Shown: positions 1 through 11,094 of the stretch, piece after piece
Position numbering within the stretch: the stretch's first letter is position 1
How the letters are laid out: each line of letters opens with the position of its first letter
Assembly: GCF_001039355.2 (NCBI RefSeq)
Contig: NW_019773683.1
Coordinates: 1 to 33,625 of the forward strand
Length of the DNA stretch: 33,625 nt
Direction of reading: 5' to 3'
Source of the DNA: Lingula anatina
Lineage: Eukaryota; Brachiopoda; Lingulata; Lingulida; Lingulidae
Program-made: the position numbers and the translations under genes
The notes under the pieces: model-generated
What the model saw: the letters and a program-made list of their open reading frames with translations, nothing else
The model's database searches: none
Told to the model about the DNA's origin: nothing

Positions 1-187
1 TATTTTCTATTCGCGCTATCTTATGATCACGGTCTGTGCCCTGAATACCCCGTCGCGTAATTACTGGCAGCGCGAGCCAGTTACTTATAGTAACTTATAG
101 TAACTGGCTCGCGCTGCCAGTAATTACGCCGCGGGATATTCAGGGCACAGACTGTGATCATAAGACATACCGCAAATAGAAAATAGA
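1..187. repeat. Long near-perfect palindrome (foldback/MITE-like)
   Basis: The first ~87 bases and bases ~100-187 are reverse complements with only a handful of mismatches; a short loop containing two copies of TAACTTATAG-like sequence lies between them. The outer ends are TATTTTCTATT and AAATAGAAAATA. No coding potential is seen. The left edge coincides with the window start, so the true left boundary and any target duplication are not visible. A palindromic non-autonomous DNA element is the likely class. Confidence 0.75.
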
Positions 188-1686
188 ATTTAGAAAATAG
201 ACATTGCATGTGAACGAAGCCTTAGTCTAAGTCACAGCCTAACTCAATTTTGATTAGTATTAAAAATTACAGTTACAGGGTGGGGAAATATACCGGGGTT
301 TACTGCAAAAGTACCAAATTTCTACCCATATTCTCCCCACCTAAAAGCAAAATCTGGGATCTGTTATTACACAGTAATTTTGGTAAAGAGCAAGCAAAGG
401 TCTGAAAACTTGTCTCCAATTGAGGGCACTCATTTCTGAGTCATGCTGCTTATAATGTGATGAGGGTGAAAAGGGGAAAATGAGAGATTTCACTATAAGT
501 ACAATACAGCTAGTGTTCGTGGATATTGAACATATATTTTGCTCATACAAAAATGTAAAAAGGAATATGAACAGAGCAATATAAACTTAAAGAATCAATC
601 TCTGTAAATTATGACCACATCACACATTTGTCTTGCACGATTTGTACATCAGTACAGTACATATCAGTATACTAAGTACATATGACACCTGTACATTTGT
701 ATAATTTGTACATCCAACCACAGATATTTTATTCAGTAATTGAATCTGTTGCTATAGTTTTATGACTTAAACCACAGACGTAATCATTATAAAAATTTTC
801 ATTTTAAGAGCATAAAATCGGTGATATAGTGTCTTCCCAACTGTGAGATGCATGCACCGGTAGGCATTAGCCTTCAACTTGACCTTGAAGGTCGATCAAT
901 TCAATGTTTTTCTCATAATTTTATGTTGCCACTAGACTATTAAATTAATCTAATACCAATCACACATTCCATCTGATTAAACCAGGCCAGTGAATTTTAT
1001 CGGTGTTTTATAATATCCAAACTCTGTCCATCACACTGGCCAATGCCATACATAAATCTAAAGATCGACGCTCGAGCCAAGGTTTTCGCATTAAGCAAAT
1101 GGACCGATACGAGGTCAACGAGGCTGACACTACTAGTATATCTATAGCCTTCATTATTTATCCACAAATTTAACCGAAAGCTACTCGACACATTTACTTA
1201 TAAGAACATTTATTCTCTCGACTGACGAATCAGCCTTGCTTACCTGTCGTTTTCAGTTGATATAACTACGCAAAAGCATCTTTTACGAATGACGATGATG
1301 ATGTGCTGCCATTAAGCTTCATAACCTAGAATCTGGAGAGCGAGCTGATTGGTTGAAAAAGAGGTGTGCCAGTGTGACGTAGTTTTGTATTCATTATGCA
1401 CGCTGTTTAGTTCTGTTTACTTTACTGTTTATTACAAACAGAGAGCTAGAACATTGAACGCCTGTTTGGCATGTGAAATGATGCGGAACACTACTGCCTG
1501 TATAACAAGGCAGATGTCGGGAACAAAAGAGTGACGTATCTTGCACCCACACACGCCAAGCTTAAATTATGCGAGCAACAGGTGCACTAACCCGGTGTAC
1601 CCGCTAATAGGCCAACAGTACAGCGCTCACGCGCCAAAATAGTGTCTACGTGCATAGGCCCCTATATAGAGATAGATAGATAGATA
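188..1686. other. Intergenic, no gene recognised
   Basis: The short open frames here have no recognisable domain and no codon-like structure. A short GATA-type tetranucleotide tract (1667-1686) ends exactly where the LTR element begins, so it may mark the insertion target. Confidence 0.5.
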
Positions 1687-1959
1687 TGTTACCTGGAATG
1701 ATTGACCCAACTCAGGTGGCTGGTTCAGTTTATTCCGACTTCCAAACCAATAAAATAGTATAAAATAAAAACCCAACACAAGCCACAAGTCTCAGCTTTT
1801 CCACCGTCACAGAACTCGAAATTGGCGCGCACAGATTTTATATATTGAAATGTCACGTGATAGAAGATGAGTTGTCAAAGGATGTGAAGGTACTTAGAAG
1901 TCACGAAAGTCAACGTAGAAGTATTCAGAGAACAACCAATATTATATCACATGGTCGCA
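1687..1959 (-). repeat. 3' LTR of the gypsy-type element
   Basis: About 273 bp, beginning TGTTACCTGG and ending GGTCGCA on the plus strand. It aligns along its whole length with 5497-5768, with roughly 20 differences by eye. The differences imply an old insertion. Confidence 0.88.
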
Positions 1960-1970
1960 TCCTCCCCCAC
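1960..1970 (-). other. Polypurine tract next to the 3' LTR
   Basis: On the minus strand this reads GTGGGGGAGGA and abuts the TG that opens the 3' LTR. That is the expected site and composition of the plus-strand primer of an LTR retrotransposon, and it fixes the orientation of the element. Confidence 0.7.
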
Positions 1971-2138
1971 AACTGAAATGTTGCCTCGACATTCACACAC
2001 ACTGAATAACTGAATAATTGAAAAGCACTAAATATATTTCAAATTTATTTCATTTTCAATTATTCTTTATAAGTTTAATTAACTCTTCACAAATTGTGCT
2101 TTTATGTCCGCTAAAAGTTGCGTCACTCACTAAGTCTA

Positions 2139-2413
2139 TTAATTAACTCTGGTTTTCCAGTCAGTCTTTTCTTCTGACTCGGCAATTCGCGCGTAATTTA
2201 TAAATTCTCCAGAAGTCATTCACGCTGGCTGTTTTCTTTGTCTAGTACTCCTCCGTGGAGCAGGAGTTGGTCGGTCAACAACGATATTCTCTGGCATTTG
2301 AACATCACTAGCTTCACTAATCTCTGAAGATACTTCTCTAACGTCATTTGCTTCTCTACCTTCTCCCTCCTCGAGGAGCAAAGGTTGATTAAGAGGGAAA
2401 AAAAAGAAAAAAA
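2139..2413 (-). pseudogene. Gypsy pol C-terminal tail, with nonsense codon
   Basis: On the minus strand this gives an acidic stretch followed by a basic tail, PAPRRSTRQRKQPA, then TGA, then an in-frame continuation MTSGEFINYARIAESEEK ending in TAA at 2139. Basic tails of this type close the pol protein of many Ty3/gypsy elements. The TGA at 2220-2222 probably replaces a Trp codon. It is separated from the integrase body by the Harbinger insertion, whose edge lies at ~2414. Confidence 0.6.
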
Positions 2414-3169
2414 GCTTTTGCACCTGTGCGTTTGGGCGAACGACTACGTTTAGGTCATCATATTTTACTGCCTAGTGACGTGTACACATTCGGTTAGAGA
2501 GAACATTATCCGAAGCTAGATTGCTACCCGTCAATGAAAAACGGTTTGACAAATCAGCATAATTTTATGAAATCAAGCCTTTCGAAATTGATCGTTTCTC
2601 TGCTAAAATCATATTGGACATTTTATTTTTGCAATATATGTGAAACATTTTGTCTCTGTTATTTGTGTCTATGTTTTTTGTTACTATTGAAATATAGGTT
2701 ATACCGGTAAAAAAGGCATTTTTCACTGACCACAAGGTAGTCAGAACTGACCTTCCGCACGCGTGACAAATTGTATTATAAGACTGTTAGGTCATCATTT
2801 TGTGAGCAGTTGTTATGAGTACAAATGCCTCTATTTATAAGTGGTCTGTAGACTACTTGACGCATAACAAGCAGGGTATCCGCAAGGTAAGTGCCGTTTT
2901 GTAAGATACTACTAGTAGCTCGATTTTCTCCATTAGTTGACAGGACATGTCTCCTAGACTTTTAATGCAAATTTTATGAAGCCTTGTTTCGAAAGTCACA
3001 TGGCGTCCTGTTTTGTGTATTTGAATAAATGAATTATAAATAAAAGTAAGGACAGCACTTAGACTACGGTGGAAGTGAAGAACAAAAGACTCAGACGTGG
3101 TGTAACTCGAATAACTGCACGTCTGGCATGAATGCGTTATAACCCGCTAATGGACCCGTGGTCTAAATA

Positions 3170-3262
3170 AGATAGACCCCTCGTCAGCGAGGGTTATGTG
3201 ACATCCACTCGTGCTACGCATTCGTGTATGCCACATTACCCTCGCTGACTCGGGGTCTATCT
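3170..3262. repeat. Imperfect hairpin, arms ~40 bp
   Basis: AGATAGACCCC...CAGCGAGGGTTATGTG on the left pairs with CACATTACCCTCGCTG...GGGGTCTATCT on the right, around a short central region. It lies inside the Harbinger relic and looks like an independent foldback insertion or a structured part of that element. Confidence 0.7.
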
Positions 3263-3391
3263 ATTACATCTTTCTATACATGAAATTGTCTCTAACAGCA
3301 AATATTGATTAATATTTATTATATCAGTAAAAAAACTGACGCTGCATTAATTGGTGACACGCTTATTTTTTCAGCTGAAAATTGCGACAAC

Positions 3392-3590
3392 ATGCCGCCA
3401 CTTAAGAAGCGCCGTAATGATTCATCAGCAGATTACGTCAGTTACCTGAAAGACAAGTTGGCCTTCGAGAAAGAACCCTTTGAATTAGAAAAGAAAGAGC
3501 GAGAAGCTCAAATAGAGAAAGACAAATGATGGAGATGGTTATGCCTTTGTTTAAAAAAAGAAAAACTGAATCGACATACTAGGCTCTTGC
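3392..3590 (+). pseudogene. Fragment resembling Harbinger Myb-like protein C-terminus
   Basis: An open frame beginning MPPLKKRRNDSSADYV is followed by a charged, helix-forming Glu/Lys-rich stretch ending in a TGA at 3527-3529. A +1 shift continues with QMMEMVMPLFKK. Charged coiled tails of this kind end the Myb/SANT-like protein encoded opposite the nuclease in Harbinger elements. A splice-acceptor-like TTTTTTCAG precedes the start. The DNA-binding domain is missing, so the identification rests on context. Confidence 0.4.
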
Positions 3591-3689
3591 TGCCTACAAG
3601 ATACACATGGACTGAATGTTTGTTAAAACAGTTTTTTATTCAAGATTTCATATAGATAAATGTTTGCTTGAGGTATGAATTTTAGTTTT

Positions 3690-4052
3690 TACTCTTTAAT
3701 TTTACATACGCACAATGTACACGTGTACAGTTCATGCTAAATAGTACTCCAAGGTGGGAGGATCTAGTTAAAAGTACCGACTCGTCTGATTGCCATACAC
3801 ACAGGTATGGCAGTTGACCAGAAGACCACCTACCAAGTAGTGCTTGGCTACAGGAGACAACAGAACTTTTTAATGCTTTCGAAAGTCCAGGAAGGCAAAG
3901 TTTCGCAATAAGTTCCCGAACTCCCACTCGACGCATTCCCGCACAGAGGACATTCTCCTGTTGAATTCTCCTTCGGCACTCAAATTTGCTTCTCTAAAGG
4001 GACTCAACAGGTATCTTCTAACGGGGTAAGCCGGATCTCCATAAATTGCCAA
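3690..4052 (-). pseudogene. HARBI1-like transposase (nuclease) C-terminal fragment, frameshifted
   Basis: The minus strand reads YGDPAYPVRRYLLSPF, then EFNRRMSSVRECVEWEFG, the conserved C-terminal block of DDE_Tnp_4/HARBI1 nucleases, where the final acidic catalytic residue lies in the VEW segment. After a stop and frame change near 3872 the family's closing segment continues (PVAKHYLVGGLLVNCHTC, PPTLEYYL) and is broken again by a stop. The N-terminal two thirds, with the first two catalytic Asp, are absent. It cannot encode an active nuclease. Confidence 0.8.
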
Positions 4053-4253
4053 AATTACCTAGCCTGTCCAAATAGACCTAATTTAACGTCTCTGCTTACA
4101 GCACGTGAAACATGTAACAGCCTACTGTGCAATTCGACTATCCGTAAAGGCTAACCGGGTCTTTCTGCGAAATCACGAAAAAATAAACGTTGGTCATTTT
4201 ACGGTTACGGATAGCTAAATGTAGTTGGTCGCCTAAACGTGCAGGTGCGAAAG

Positions 4254-5440
4254 CTCTATACTTAATCTTCCATCACTTGCACTGTCTCCACTTTCTGTAT
4301 CGGACTTTGATGAACAGTCTGCATCTACCGTTTTATTTGTGTCTCGCTTGGAAGTTTTTTCTAGGTACGGGTCTTTTTGCATTATTTGAAATAGGAAGCT
4401 CAGAAATTGGAAGTAATAAATTTCTGTGAAACACAGATTTTTCTTTCTGTACAACAAACACAGGGATTTCACTATTTGGTTGAGCCAAAACAATATATGA
4501 TTCGTTTTCCCATTTATCTGCAATTTTGTGCCTACCTTGGTATGTAACAACTTTCACAAGGATCCTTTCCCCAACTTCCAACACAGATCCTCTCAAACGT
4601 TTATCATACTGTACCTTCTGATGTGCTTGTCTCGTTTTTCTTGTTGCCAGCTCGTATGATCTTTGTAGACGTTTCTTCAAGTTAGAAATATGGACAGAGT
4701 GATTAGTATCGTAGCACTCGCCTGATAATAAACCAAACACCACATCTACGGCTAATCTAGGCTGTCTCTCAAATATTAGACAGTATGGGGAAAAACCAGT
4801 TGTATCATGCACAGTACAGTTATACGCATGAACAAGAGAAGTAACATGCGACTTCCAATCACTCTTTTCATCAATCTCTAACGTACCTAACATATCAAGC
4901 AGAGTTCTGTTGAATCTCTCGGTAATGCAATTCCCATAGAATGGTAACTTGTGGTTCTGGATTTCTCTATGTCACTCAACTTGCACATTTCTTTTATCAG
5001 AATACTTTCGAAATTTGCACCCTGATCACTATGTAACCTTTGCGGGAAACCGTAGTGATAAACAAATCCATTCAAGATAGCTTCTGCAGTAGTTTTTGCC
5101 GTCTGATTTTTAGTGGGAACTGCAATTGCATACTTAGTAAAATGGTCTGTAATGACTAATATATGTTGAAAACCACCTTTGGACATCTCTAACGTCAGAT
5201 AATCCATACATACCAGTTCGAGTGGTTGAATGTCTCTATATTCACCAGTGGCGCTCGCACGTTTGTTGAGGATTTCCTTTTTAAACATCTGTCGCACGAA
5301 GATATCCACTGCTCAAGATCATTACACATACCTGGCCAGTAGAATCTCTCTTAGTATAGCTTGTCCTCTGTCTTTTCCTAGGTGTCCCATGTCGTTGTGT
5401 ACGCCGTGCAGTGCTTTTTCTCCAAAAGATTTGGGTAGTA
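4254..5440 (-). pseudogene. Ty3/gypsy integrase, multiply frameshifted
   Basis: Read from 5440 downward: a zinc-binding HHCC module (LHGVHNDMGHLGKDR, then after a frame change YWPGMCNDLEQWISSCDRC), then the catalytic core with first Asp in LVCMDYLTLEM, second Asp in LHSDQGANFES and Glu in NCITERFNRTL, then a C-terminal chromo/GPY-like region with LKKRLQRSYELA and YDKRLRG. The core is split by a frameshift near 4935 and the zinc module by another near 5330. A further shift near 4400 opens the Ser/Asp-rich extension that runs to the Harbinger edge. Integrase would insert element cDNA into chromosomes; this copy is dead. Confidence 0.88.
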
Positions 5441-5476
5441 CTAATTAGAAATTTTGCTCACCTTTAATTTCAGCTT

Positions 5477-5494
5477 TCTCGGCTCGCGGCACCA
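5477..5494 (-). other. Primer-binding site
   Basis: On the minus strand the LTR ends ...GTAACA, then TT, then TGGTGCCGCGAGCCGAGA. The TGG start, pairing with a tRNA CCA tail, and the position 2 bp from the LTR are diagnostic. I do not assign the tRNA. Confidence 0.7.
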
Positions 5495-5496
5495 AA

Positions 5497-5768
5497 TGTT
5501 ACTGGGAATGATTAACCCAACTCAGGTGGCTGGTTCAAAGTTTATTCTGACTTCCAAACCAATAAAATAGTATAAAATGAAAACCCAACACAAGCCACAA
5601 GTCTCAGCTTTTCCACCGTCACAGTGCTCGAAATTGGCGCGTACAGATTTTATATAGTGAAAGGTCACGTGATAGAAGATGAGTTTTCAAAGGATGTGAA
5701 GGTACTTAGAAGTCACGAGAGTCAACGTTAAGTATTCAGAGAACCACCAATTATATCACATGGTCACA
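5497..5768 (-). repeat. 5' LTR of the gypsy-type element
   Basis: About 272 bp, TGTTACTGGG...GGTCACA on the plus strand, matching the repeat at 1687-1959. On the minus strand it runs TGTGACC...AGTAACA. Confidence 0.88.
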
Positions 5769-8620
5769 GACAGAGTCACCATATGCATGCTACATCATGA
5801 AGACGCATACGCTGACTATATAATAGTCTAAATGCAACCATACCAGTGACACCAATACACATGACAATATTTCTTAAAAGAATTAGTTAATATAAGTGTA
5901 TTCCAATCTTGCACACGGTTGTGCAAAAGCTTAACGAGAGGAGCTGGATAAGGATGTAAATGCGAAGGGAATCCCCCACCCTGCCTCAGTCCTTCTTTTT
6001 TATTTATATTAAAAATTTCTCCTGCCAGTCATTACCAGGCCCCCTCCCTTTATTCTCAACAAAATTCAGAACCATGACTGATTTAGACCTCCAATTCTTC
6101 CTGACATTTCAGAAGAAAATGTCGACACCAAGTATATTAATTGGCATTTATTTATTTTTTTTTTTTTTTGGGGGGGGGGGGGTATTAATTTGAAGCTGGA
6201 ACCCAATACATTTGTTGTGGATAAACAGGATATAGTTTGAACAGAAATAGCTTTGTATTGCGAGATATTTAGACGTAAACAATTGGGACATTTGCAAATG
6301 CGATACAACAAAACACCAGCACTGACAATATTTATTTATTTATTTATTTATTCATTTATTATTTTATTTATTGTTAATTTTTTTAAAGTATACGAGCTTT
6401 TGTTATCGGCTGCGCTTGCACTTATATGCGATTAACAGATCGAGTAAGTTTCTCGACTGCATATCTGGCTGTGGGTTAGGAGGAATCGACACATTAGAGA
6501 CCTACGTACTTTTGAAATATAGATTTCCCTCGTATCTTTTTATATGACATAAATATCACTGCAATATAGTAATTTATACTCCCCTTTTTGTTGCCTTTTT
6601 TTTTCACCACCCCATTCCCTTCTGCACACGATGTGGCCAAGTGTAAATTGTCAGTTTCACTCATTTTAGGCCTAAATCGGTGCGAGCTGGTGATTGGTTT
6701 TCGTCGAAACTCCGGGTTATGGCAATATTTGATAGTGAACATAAAAATCATGTATCATTGATGTTAATGAACTTAATAATAATATAAAATAATAAATAAA
6801 AATAATAAAAAATTTAAAAAGTTGCATTAATTTAATAATAATATAAATAATAAATAAAATAATAAAAAATTAAAAAGATTATTTAATTTATTATTTTATT
6901 TTATTATTTTTTAATTTCTATTTTTATTTCTTTTTATTTATTTGTTTATTGTTAGCTTTTTGTAAGATTGGGCCGAGTTTTGTTCGCCGAGCGCGTGGTC
7001 ACAAGCTCTCTGTAACAGGGACTTCAGTTTCAGTAGATACATGTAGTGTCACAAGTCACCCGTCTGCTATAAACACATCAACGTTCATGCAGAGACATGG
7101 CGCTGGTAGTAGAGAGGTGAAATTCCAGTACCATATGTAACGGAGGGTGCTGTTAAACGAAAACGCGCTTTACAATTGGGATTAATTAAGCATCTCCACT
7201 GCTGTGGTAGACATCAGCCGTTGTTAATTTTTACATTTTTTTAATAAGCTGAACTGGATGGTTAGGTCAATGAGTGGATGCGTTCAGATATCTCTGAGCG
7301 GCAGGCACTTTGAAAAAAAATAGTAAATTAATTTTGTGCTCTATCAGTAAAATGCTGCATCACTAGTTGTATATGCCCACTGCATGTAGACCTCAAGTTT
7401 ACCTATATGATAGTAATTTTTTAATTTGTGTACAAATTATCGGAGGTTCATCCTACGACTTTTTCAAATGAACATTAAATAGTTGTTGCGTGAAAAATAA
7501 ACTATAAGGTAGGCTGTGGTTTCTTACTGGTAGTCAAAAGAATCACTGCTTTTACTACTGAAGGCCTCGGTAGGCCCTTGAATACAGCCTCTGCTTTATC
7601 GGTAGTATTTTCATATTGATAATATAATTATTAATTTAATGTTTATAAATCATTTAAATAATTTTAGTGACATGAGCGCATTCACTTGATTTATGTATTG
7701 CTAGTCCCAAACGACGAAGGAATCCCGGACTCCCCACATTGTACATTTTGTGAATTTTCACCGACAAATACCATTATCTATAACCTTTCGCCACTAGTCT
7801 GCCACATTATCATATCTATCGCTTGTATTTCTCTAGATTTGCGTTGAAGTTAAGGAATGACACGAAATAGACAAAATAAGCTTGTTTATCAGCAATTTCA
7901 ATCACTTTTCTTTCAAGGTGGAGGAGTCTACATGTAGTTTCAGCTTCATTTAAACGGCGATCATAGCAAAGTAATTATACTGCGACGATCATAGAAAGAT
8001 CGTTTGAGGCTGCTGCATCGTAACCAGGTGAGAAGTCACAGTCACTTAAAATTAGTTTTCGTCAAATGGATGAGCCATCCACTTTGTTAAAAAGTTCATC
8101 ATTGGCGCCATATCTTTACTCTATTTTTACTATTCATCTACATCAGCAACTAAACACCAAATCAAGTCTCTCGCACATTGCAATTATCTACAACCGTGAC
8201 AAGCGACAACTGGAGTCTCACGGGAACTGTTTACGCAATACTAACAATACACGCTATCTACACTTCATTCCACTGCGCGATTTAAGAAAATCTAAGGTTA
8301 AAATGGTATGAAATGGGAAAATGAGTGATTGTACTTTTTCCGGCCTCAAGGCTTCGCATATTTTCACAGCGGTACTACGAGATTTGGCATTAACTGCTTC
8401 CAGGTAAGAAATAAGTTATTATATAACTAAAGGTAAAACTGGTGACTGTCAGCCGACAGGGATGAACCTATAATAACAGGTATATATTCATATTTATATA
8501 TTGTATGGGTATATATTCGGTACTGTCACAAAAATAAATCTTTTAAGCTATTGCCACAGTTGCCACAACCATAGGGGTAGTCTTTGATTCATATGACAGG
8601 TATTTCATATCATTTTCAAT
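5769..8620. other. Gene-free interval with simple repeats
   Basis: No open frame here carries a recognisable domain. It contains a poly-T/poly-G run (about 6152-6182), a (TTTA)n tract (about 6330-6378), and a very AT-rich block at 6763-6955 in which an AATAATATAAATAATAAATAAA-like unit occurs twice directly and is followed by an inverted TTTATTATTTTATT tract. Frames crossing these tracts are low-complexity artefacts. Confidence 0.5.
6763..6955. repeat. AT-only repeat block with direct and inverted units
   Basis: Two direct copies of TTAATAATAATATAAA...AATAATAAAAAATT are followed by the complementary TTATTATTTTATTTTATTATT. The block could form a hairpin. It may be the worn core of an AT-rich MITE or simple slippage. 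Confidence 0.6.
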
Positions 8621-8896
8621 TTTAATGAACTTTAACTCAGAACATTGACGTACATTGTGCGACAACAAAGAGGGAGCAGATAAAAAATTACCCTAAAACT
8701 CAATCATCGGATGTAATATTACAGTGTACCATCAATCTACAGGGTATAAGAAATAGAAACCAACGACTACGATATTTCAATTCATTATGTTTTATTAAAC
8801 CGCGCTCCCCGATACCGTTATTGCCTTTTGATGCGTGATTATAAAAACTGCAATTTTGATAATCTGAATTGTTTCATTAAACATTTACTTTCAGTT

Positions 8897-8898
<2 letters not shown>

Positions 8899-8956
<58 letters not shown>
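8899..8956. repeat. (TA)n microsatellite
   Basis: Uninterrupted AT dinucleotides, ~29 units. Absent from the corresponding position of the duplicated unit near 21500, so it expanded after duplication. Confidence 0.95.
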
Positions 8957-8960
<4 letters not shown>

Positions 8961-9204
8961 TAGCATATTGCTTGAGAATCCAAGTTAAGCAAGTGCACAT
9001 TAAAGCGATGTAAGCCCCATTGTAGTAAAACCAGTGTATTTATTTACTGAAAGTCTTATTAAAAAATTCGGGGCGGAGAGAATGGAGATTAAGGGGTATG
9101 TTGACATGTATAAGAAAGTATTGCAAAATAAAAACGCTGGGGGGGGGGGGTCTAGGGGGGTGCTCTGTGACCCAGGGTCCACTAAAGCGCTAACAATATA
9201 AACT

Positions 9205-11094
9205 TTAATCAGTGAAAATGAGATTTTTCTTTCCAGCTCTCCAGGACTGAGTATGAAATGTTATAGTGTATGCATGCGGATAATGGGCTTTGCATGCAGT
9301 CACCTCTTGATCCGTCATCCGGTTGAGAGTCTTGCAGTATGTTAGATTCTGTCCCCAAGGGAAAGGGTTAAAGTAGCAAGGAGGGTACACTAAATAATCC
9401 TCGTGGTACATGGTGTATTTTTTTATGGCATCCATTAGTCTATGTGGACCTGTGGCTGTGTCAGGTAAAGCCCTTTTAGCGTGTATCAGTAGATCTTGCC
9501 ACAGCTGAAAATTAAAGAGAAGTATGAAGGTACATGATGTTCTCGACTTACGATATAATTCTGTTTTTACGATGCCTAATACTTAAACAAATTTCCATAA
9601 AAGTTGGAACACGCCTGAATAAAAACATAAGTACCAAAGTCATTCATTCACGCTTACGCAGGGGATACCACATGGACAAGATGACAAAATTTAATAACAC
9701 ACCAAAGCATGTAGGCCTACACACAACTTGGGCCAGTGCGATCAGCAGCCAAATGTTTTTAAAATGCTTGTCTGATATAATATNTTTACGATGCATAATA
9801 CTAAAACAAATTGCCATAAAAGTTGGAACACGCCTGAATAAAAACATAAGTACCAAAGTCATTCATTCACGCTTACGCAGGGGATACCACATGGACAAGA
9901 TGACAAAATTTAATAACACACCAAAGCATGTAGGCCTACACACAACTTGGGCCAGTGCGATCAGCAGCCAAATGTTTTTAAAATGCTTGTCTGATATAAT
10001 ATTCCTTTTTAATAGAAAAACACTGTTTTAATTGTTGACCTTTAACTTTTTCTTCAAGCCAGTGTCTATCCATTAACATTTTAACCAAAGGTGTAGTATT
10101 GTACTTCAGGTTAATAGGCATCTTATCATAAACTAGTGTATATATGTAAATAAACCTTTATCCTTATCTATCACTACTGATATAAGCAAATCCCAATCCT
10201 ATGAGTCAAACAATTAAAAAGCAACGAAAAAATAGAAAAAGAGTCGATTCAAGTTAAAATTAATTTTTAAAACAGTAGATTTTCTGCTTAACAAAATTAA
10301 ATTACCAGTTTCCAGAATGGGTGCCGCGAACGTGAAATCAAAAGAGAGTTTTGGATGTATGGGTTGTGTGGGTAAACATTCCTGTTGAGCCGTACGTCAG
10401 TTGATTCAAATATTAAGTCTTTTACCAGGAGATGTTCAAACGGTTTGATGCATTCATAATCTAGATCCACGTAAATCCCTCCATAGTGATATAGATAAAA
10501 GTAACGCGCAGCGTCTGCCCTTTTGATATTGTGCGAATAACTGTCATATGTCGTTAAGAACCAGGGGTAGTGTGCGTGGATGAAAGCACGGTTATCTTCG
10601 TCCGTCCAGAATTTAAATTCCCAGTCGGGAAAACAAACTCTCCAACTTTGTTGCCATTTGGCAAATTGCACTGGCAAATCTTTATTTCTCCATGATTGGT
10701 GTATAATCCTAGGGATTATTGGAACGCCAGCGGCTCGAGTTTGAGACGTTTTTCGTAACTGTGCCAACTTACTTTCATTTGAATCTGGAGGACAAGAAAA
10801 GTTCAACTGAATCATATAGTAAAATGGCCTTGTGGGCACTGTCCTGTTGAACCATCTTTGGGTGCTAGTGCTAGACAGGGAATACGTCTGAATGCCGGAG
10901 TTGTTTGGTAAAGTCACAGCCCGTACATGTGGGTCGAAAGAGATTGACAAGGCGTTTTGAAGATACGTATTTAGCTCGTCCTTTTTACTCCGTACTGATT
11001 TCAAATTCCTCGACATCCAAACATATGTGCTTACTAAACAAATGAAAATTGCTACCAAAGCTCGACTCCCTAAGTGTCCTCGAAACACCGCCAT
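9205..11094 (-). CDS. GT32-type Golgi glycosyltransferase, copy 1 (two exons)
   Basis: Exons 11094-10306 (263 codons) and 9504-9205 (99 codons plus stop) give a 362-aa protein. The donor CTG|GTAATT and acceptor TTTAATTTTCAG|CTG keep phase 0. It is a predicted type II membrane protein: short N-tail, one hydrophobic segment (~12-27), a Ser/Asn-rich stem, then the Gly_transf_sug (DXD) domain. Visible motifs are PIIPRIIHQSW (~125-135), WEFKFWTDED (~158-167) and RADAARYFYLYHYGGIYVDLD (~192-212), with the DLD metal/nucleotide-sugar site at 210-212. Exon 2 supplies the ATGPHRLM motif and a Cys-containing C-terminus. The family includes alpha-1,4-hexosyltransferases and yeast Och1-like enzymes; donor and acceptor cannot be told. 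Start chosen as the first Met, shared with copies 2 and 3. The frame is intact. Confidence 0.88.
9566..10002. repeat. 218-bp direct duplication in the GT32-1 intron, joined by an N
   Basis: 9566-9783 and 9785-10002 are the same sequence with about four mismatches near the start; the single ambiguous base at 9784 lies exactly between them. The intron of gene copy 2 has one equivalent. It may be an assembly join of two alleles or a real tandem duplication. Confidence 0.85.

Larger units (their letters stand above)
2414..4253. mobile_element. Decayed PIF/Harbinger DNA transposon inside the LTR element
   Basis: The ends are imperfect inverted repeats of ~40 bp: AGCTTTTGCACCTGTGCG at 2416 and the reverse complement of 4213-4253, AGCTTTCGCACCTGCACG, with similarity continuing into ...ACTACRTTTAG. 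Inside are a broken HARBI1-type nuclease on the minus strand and a fragment resembling the coiled C-terminus of the partner Myb-like protein on the plus strand, the usual two-gene plan of this superfamily. The expected 3-bp target duplication cannot be read at the worn edges. The gypsy pol tail resumes on the far side, which supports insertion into it. Confidence 0.75.
1687..5768 (-). mobile_element. Degenerate Ty3/gypsy-type LTR retrotransposon, interrupted by a Harbinger element
   Basis: Two direct repeats of ~272 bp (1687-1959 and 5497-5768), each TG...CA, bound this 4.1 kb region. Read on the minus strand, the 5' LTR (high coordinates) is followed by a primer-binding-site-like TGG-initiated sequence, and the 3' LTR is preceded by a purine-rich tract. 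Between them only integrase is recognisable. Gag, protease, reverse transcriptase and RNase H are absent, because the zinc-binding part of integrase starts within ~60 bp of the primer-binding site. The integrase reading frame is broken several times. A 1.84 kb PIF/Harbinger relic sits inside its C-terminal region. A convincing 5-bp target duplication was not found (AGATA versus GACAG). Confidence 0.85.

Noticed and set aside
4130-4220. Inverted ATCCGTAA/TTACGGAT pair as a separate MITE
   Set aside because: The pair is short, lies inside the Harbinger relic next to its terminus, and shows no target duplication.
1682-5773. 5-bp target duplication for the gypsy element
   Set aside because: AGATA on the left and GACAG on the right do not match convincingly.
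8828-9013. Coding frame across (TA)n
   Set aside because: Most of it is Tyr-Ile repeats from the microsatellite; the tract is missing in the duplicated unit.
9534-10031. 165-codon frame containing a repeated peptide
   Set aside because: It lies in the GT32-1 intron on the opposite strand, repeats because of the 218-bp duplication, and crosses the N at 9784.
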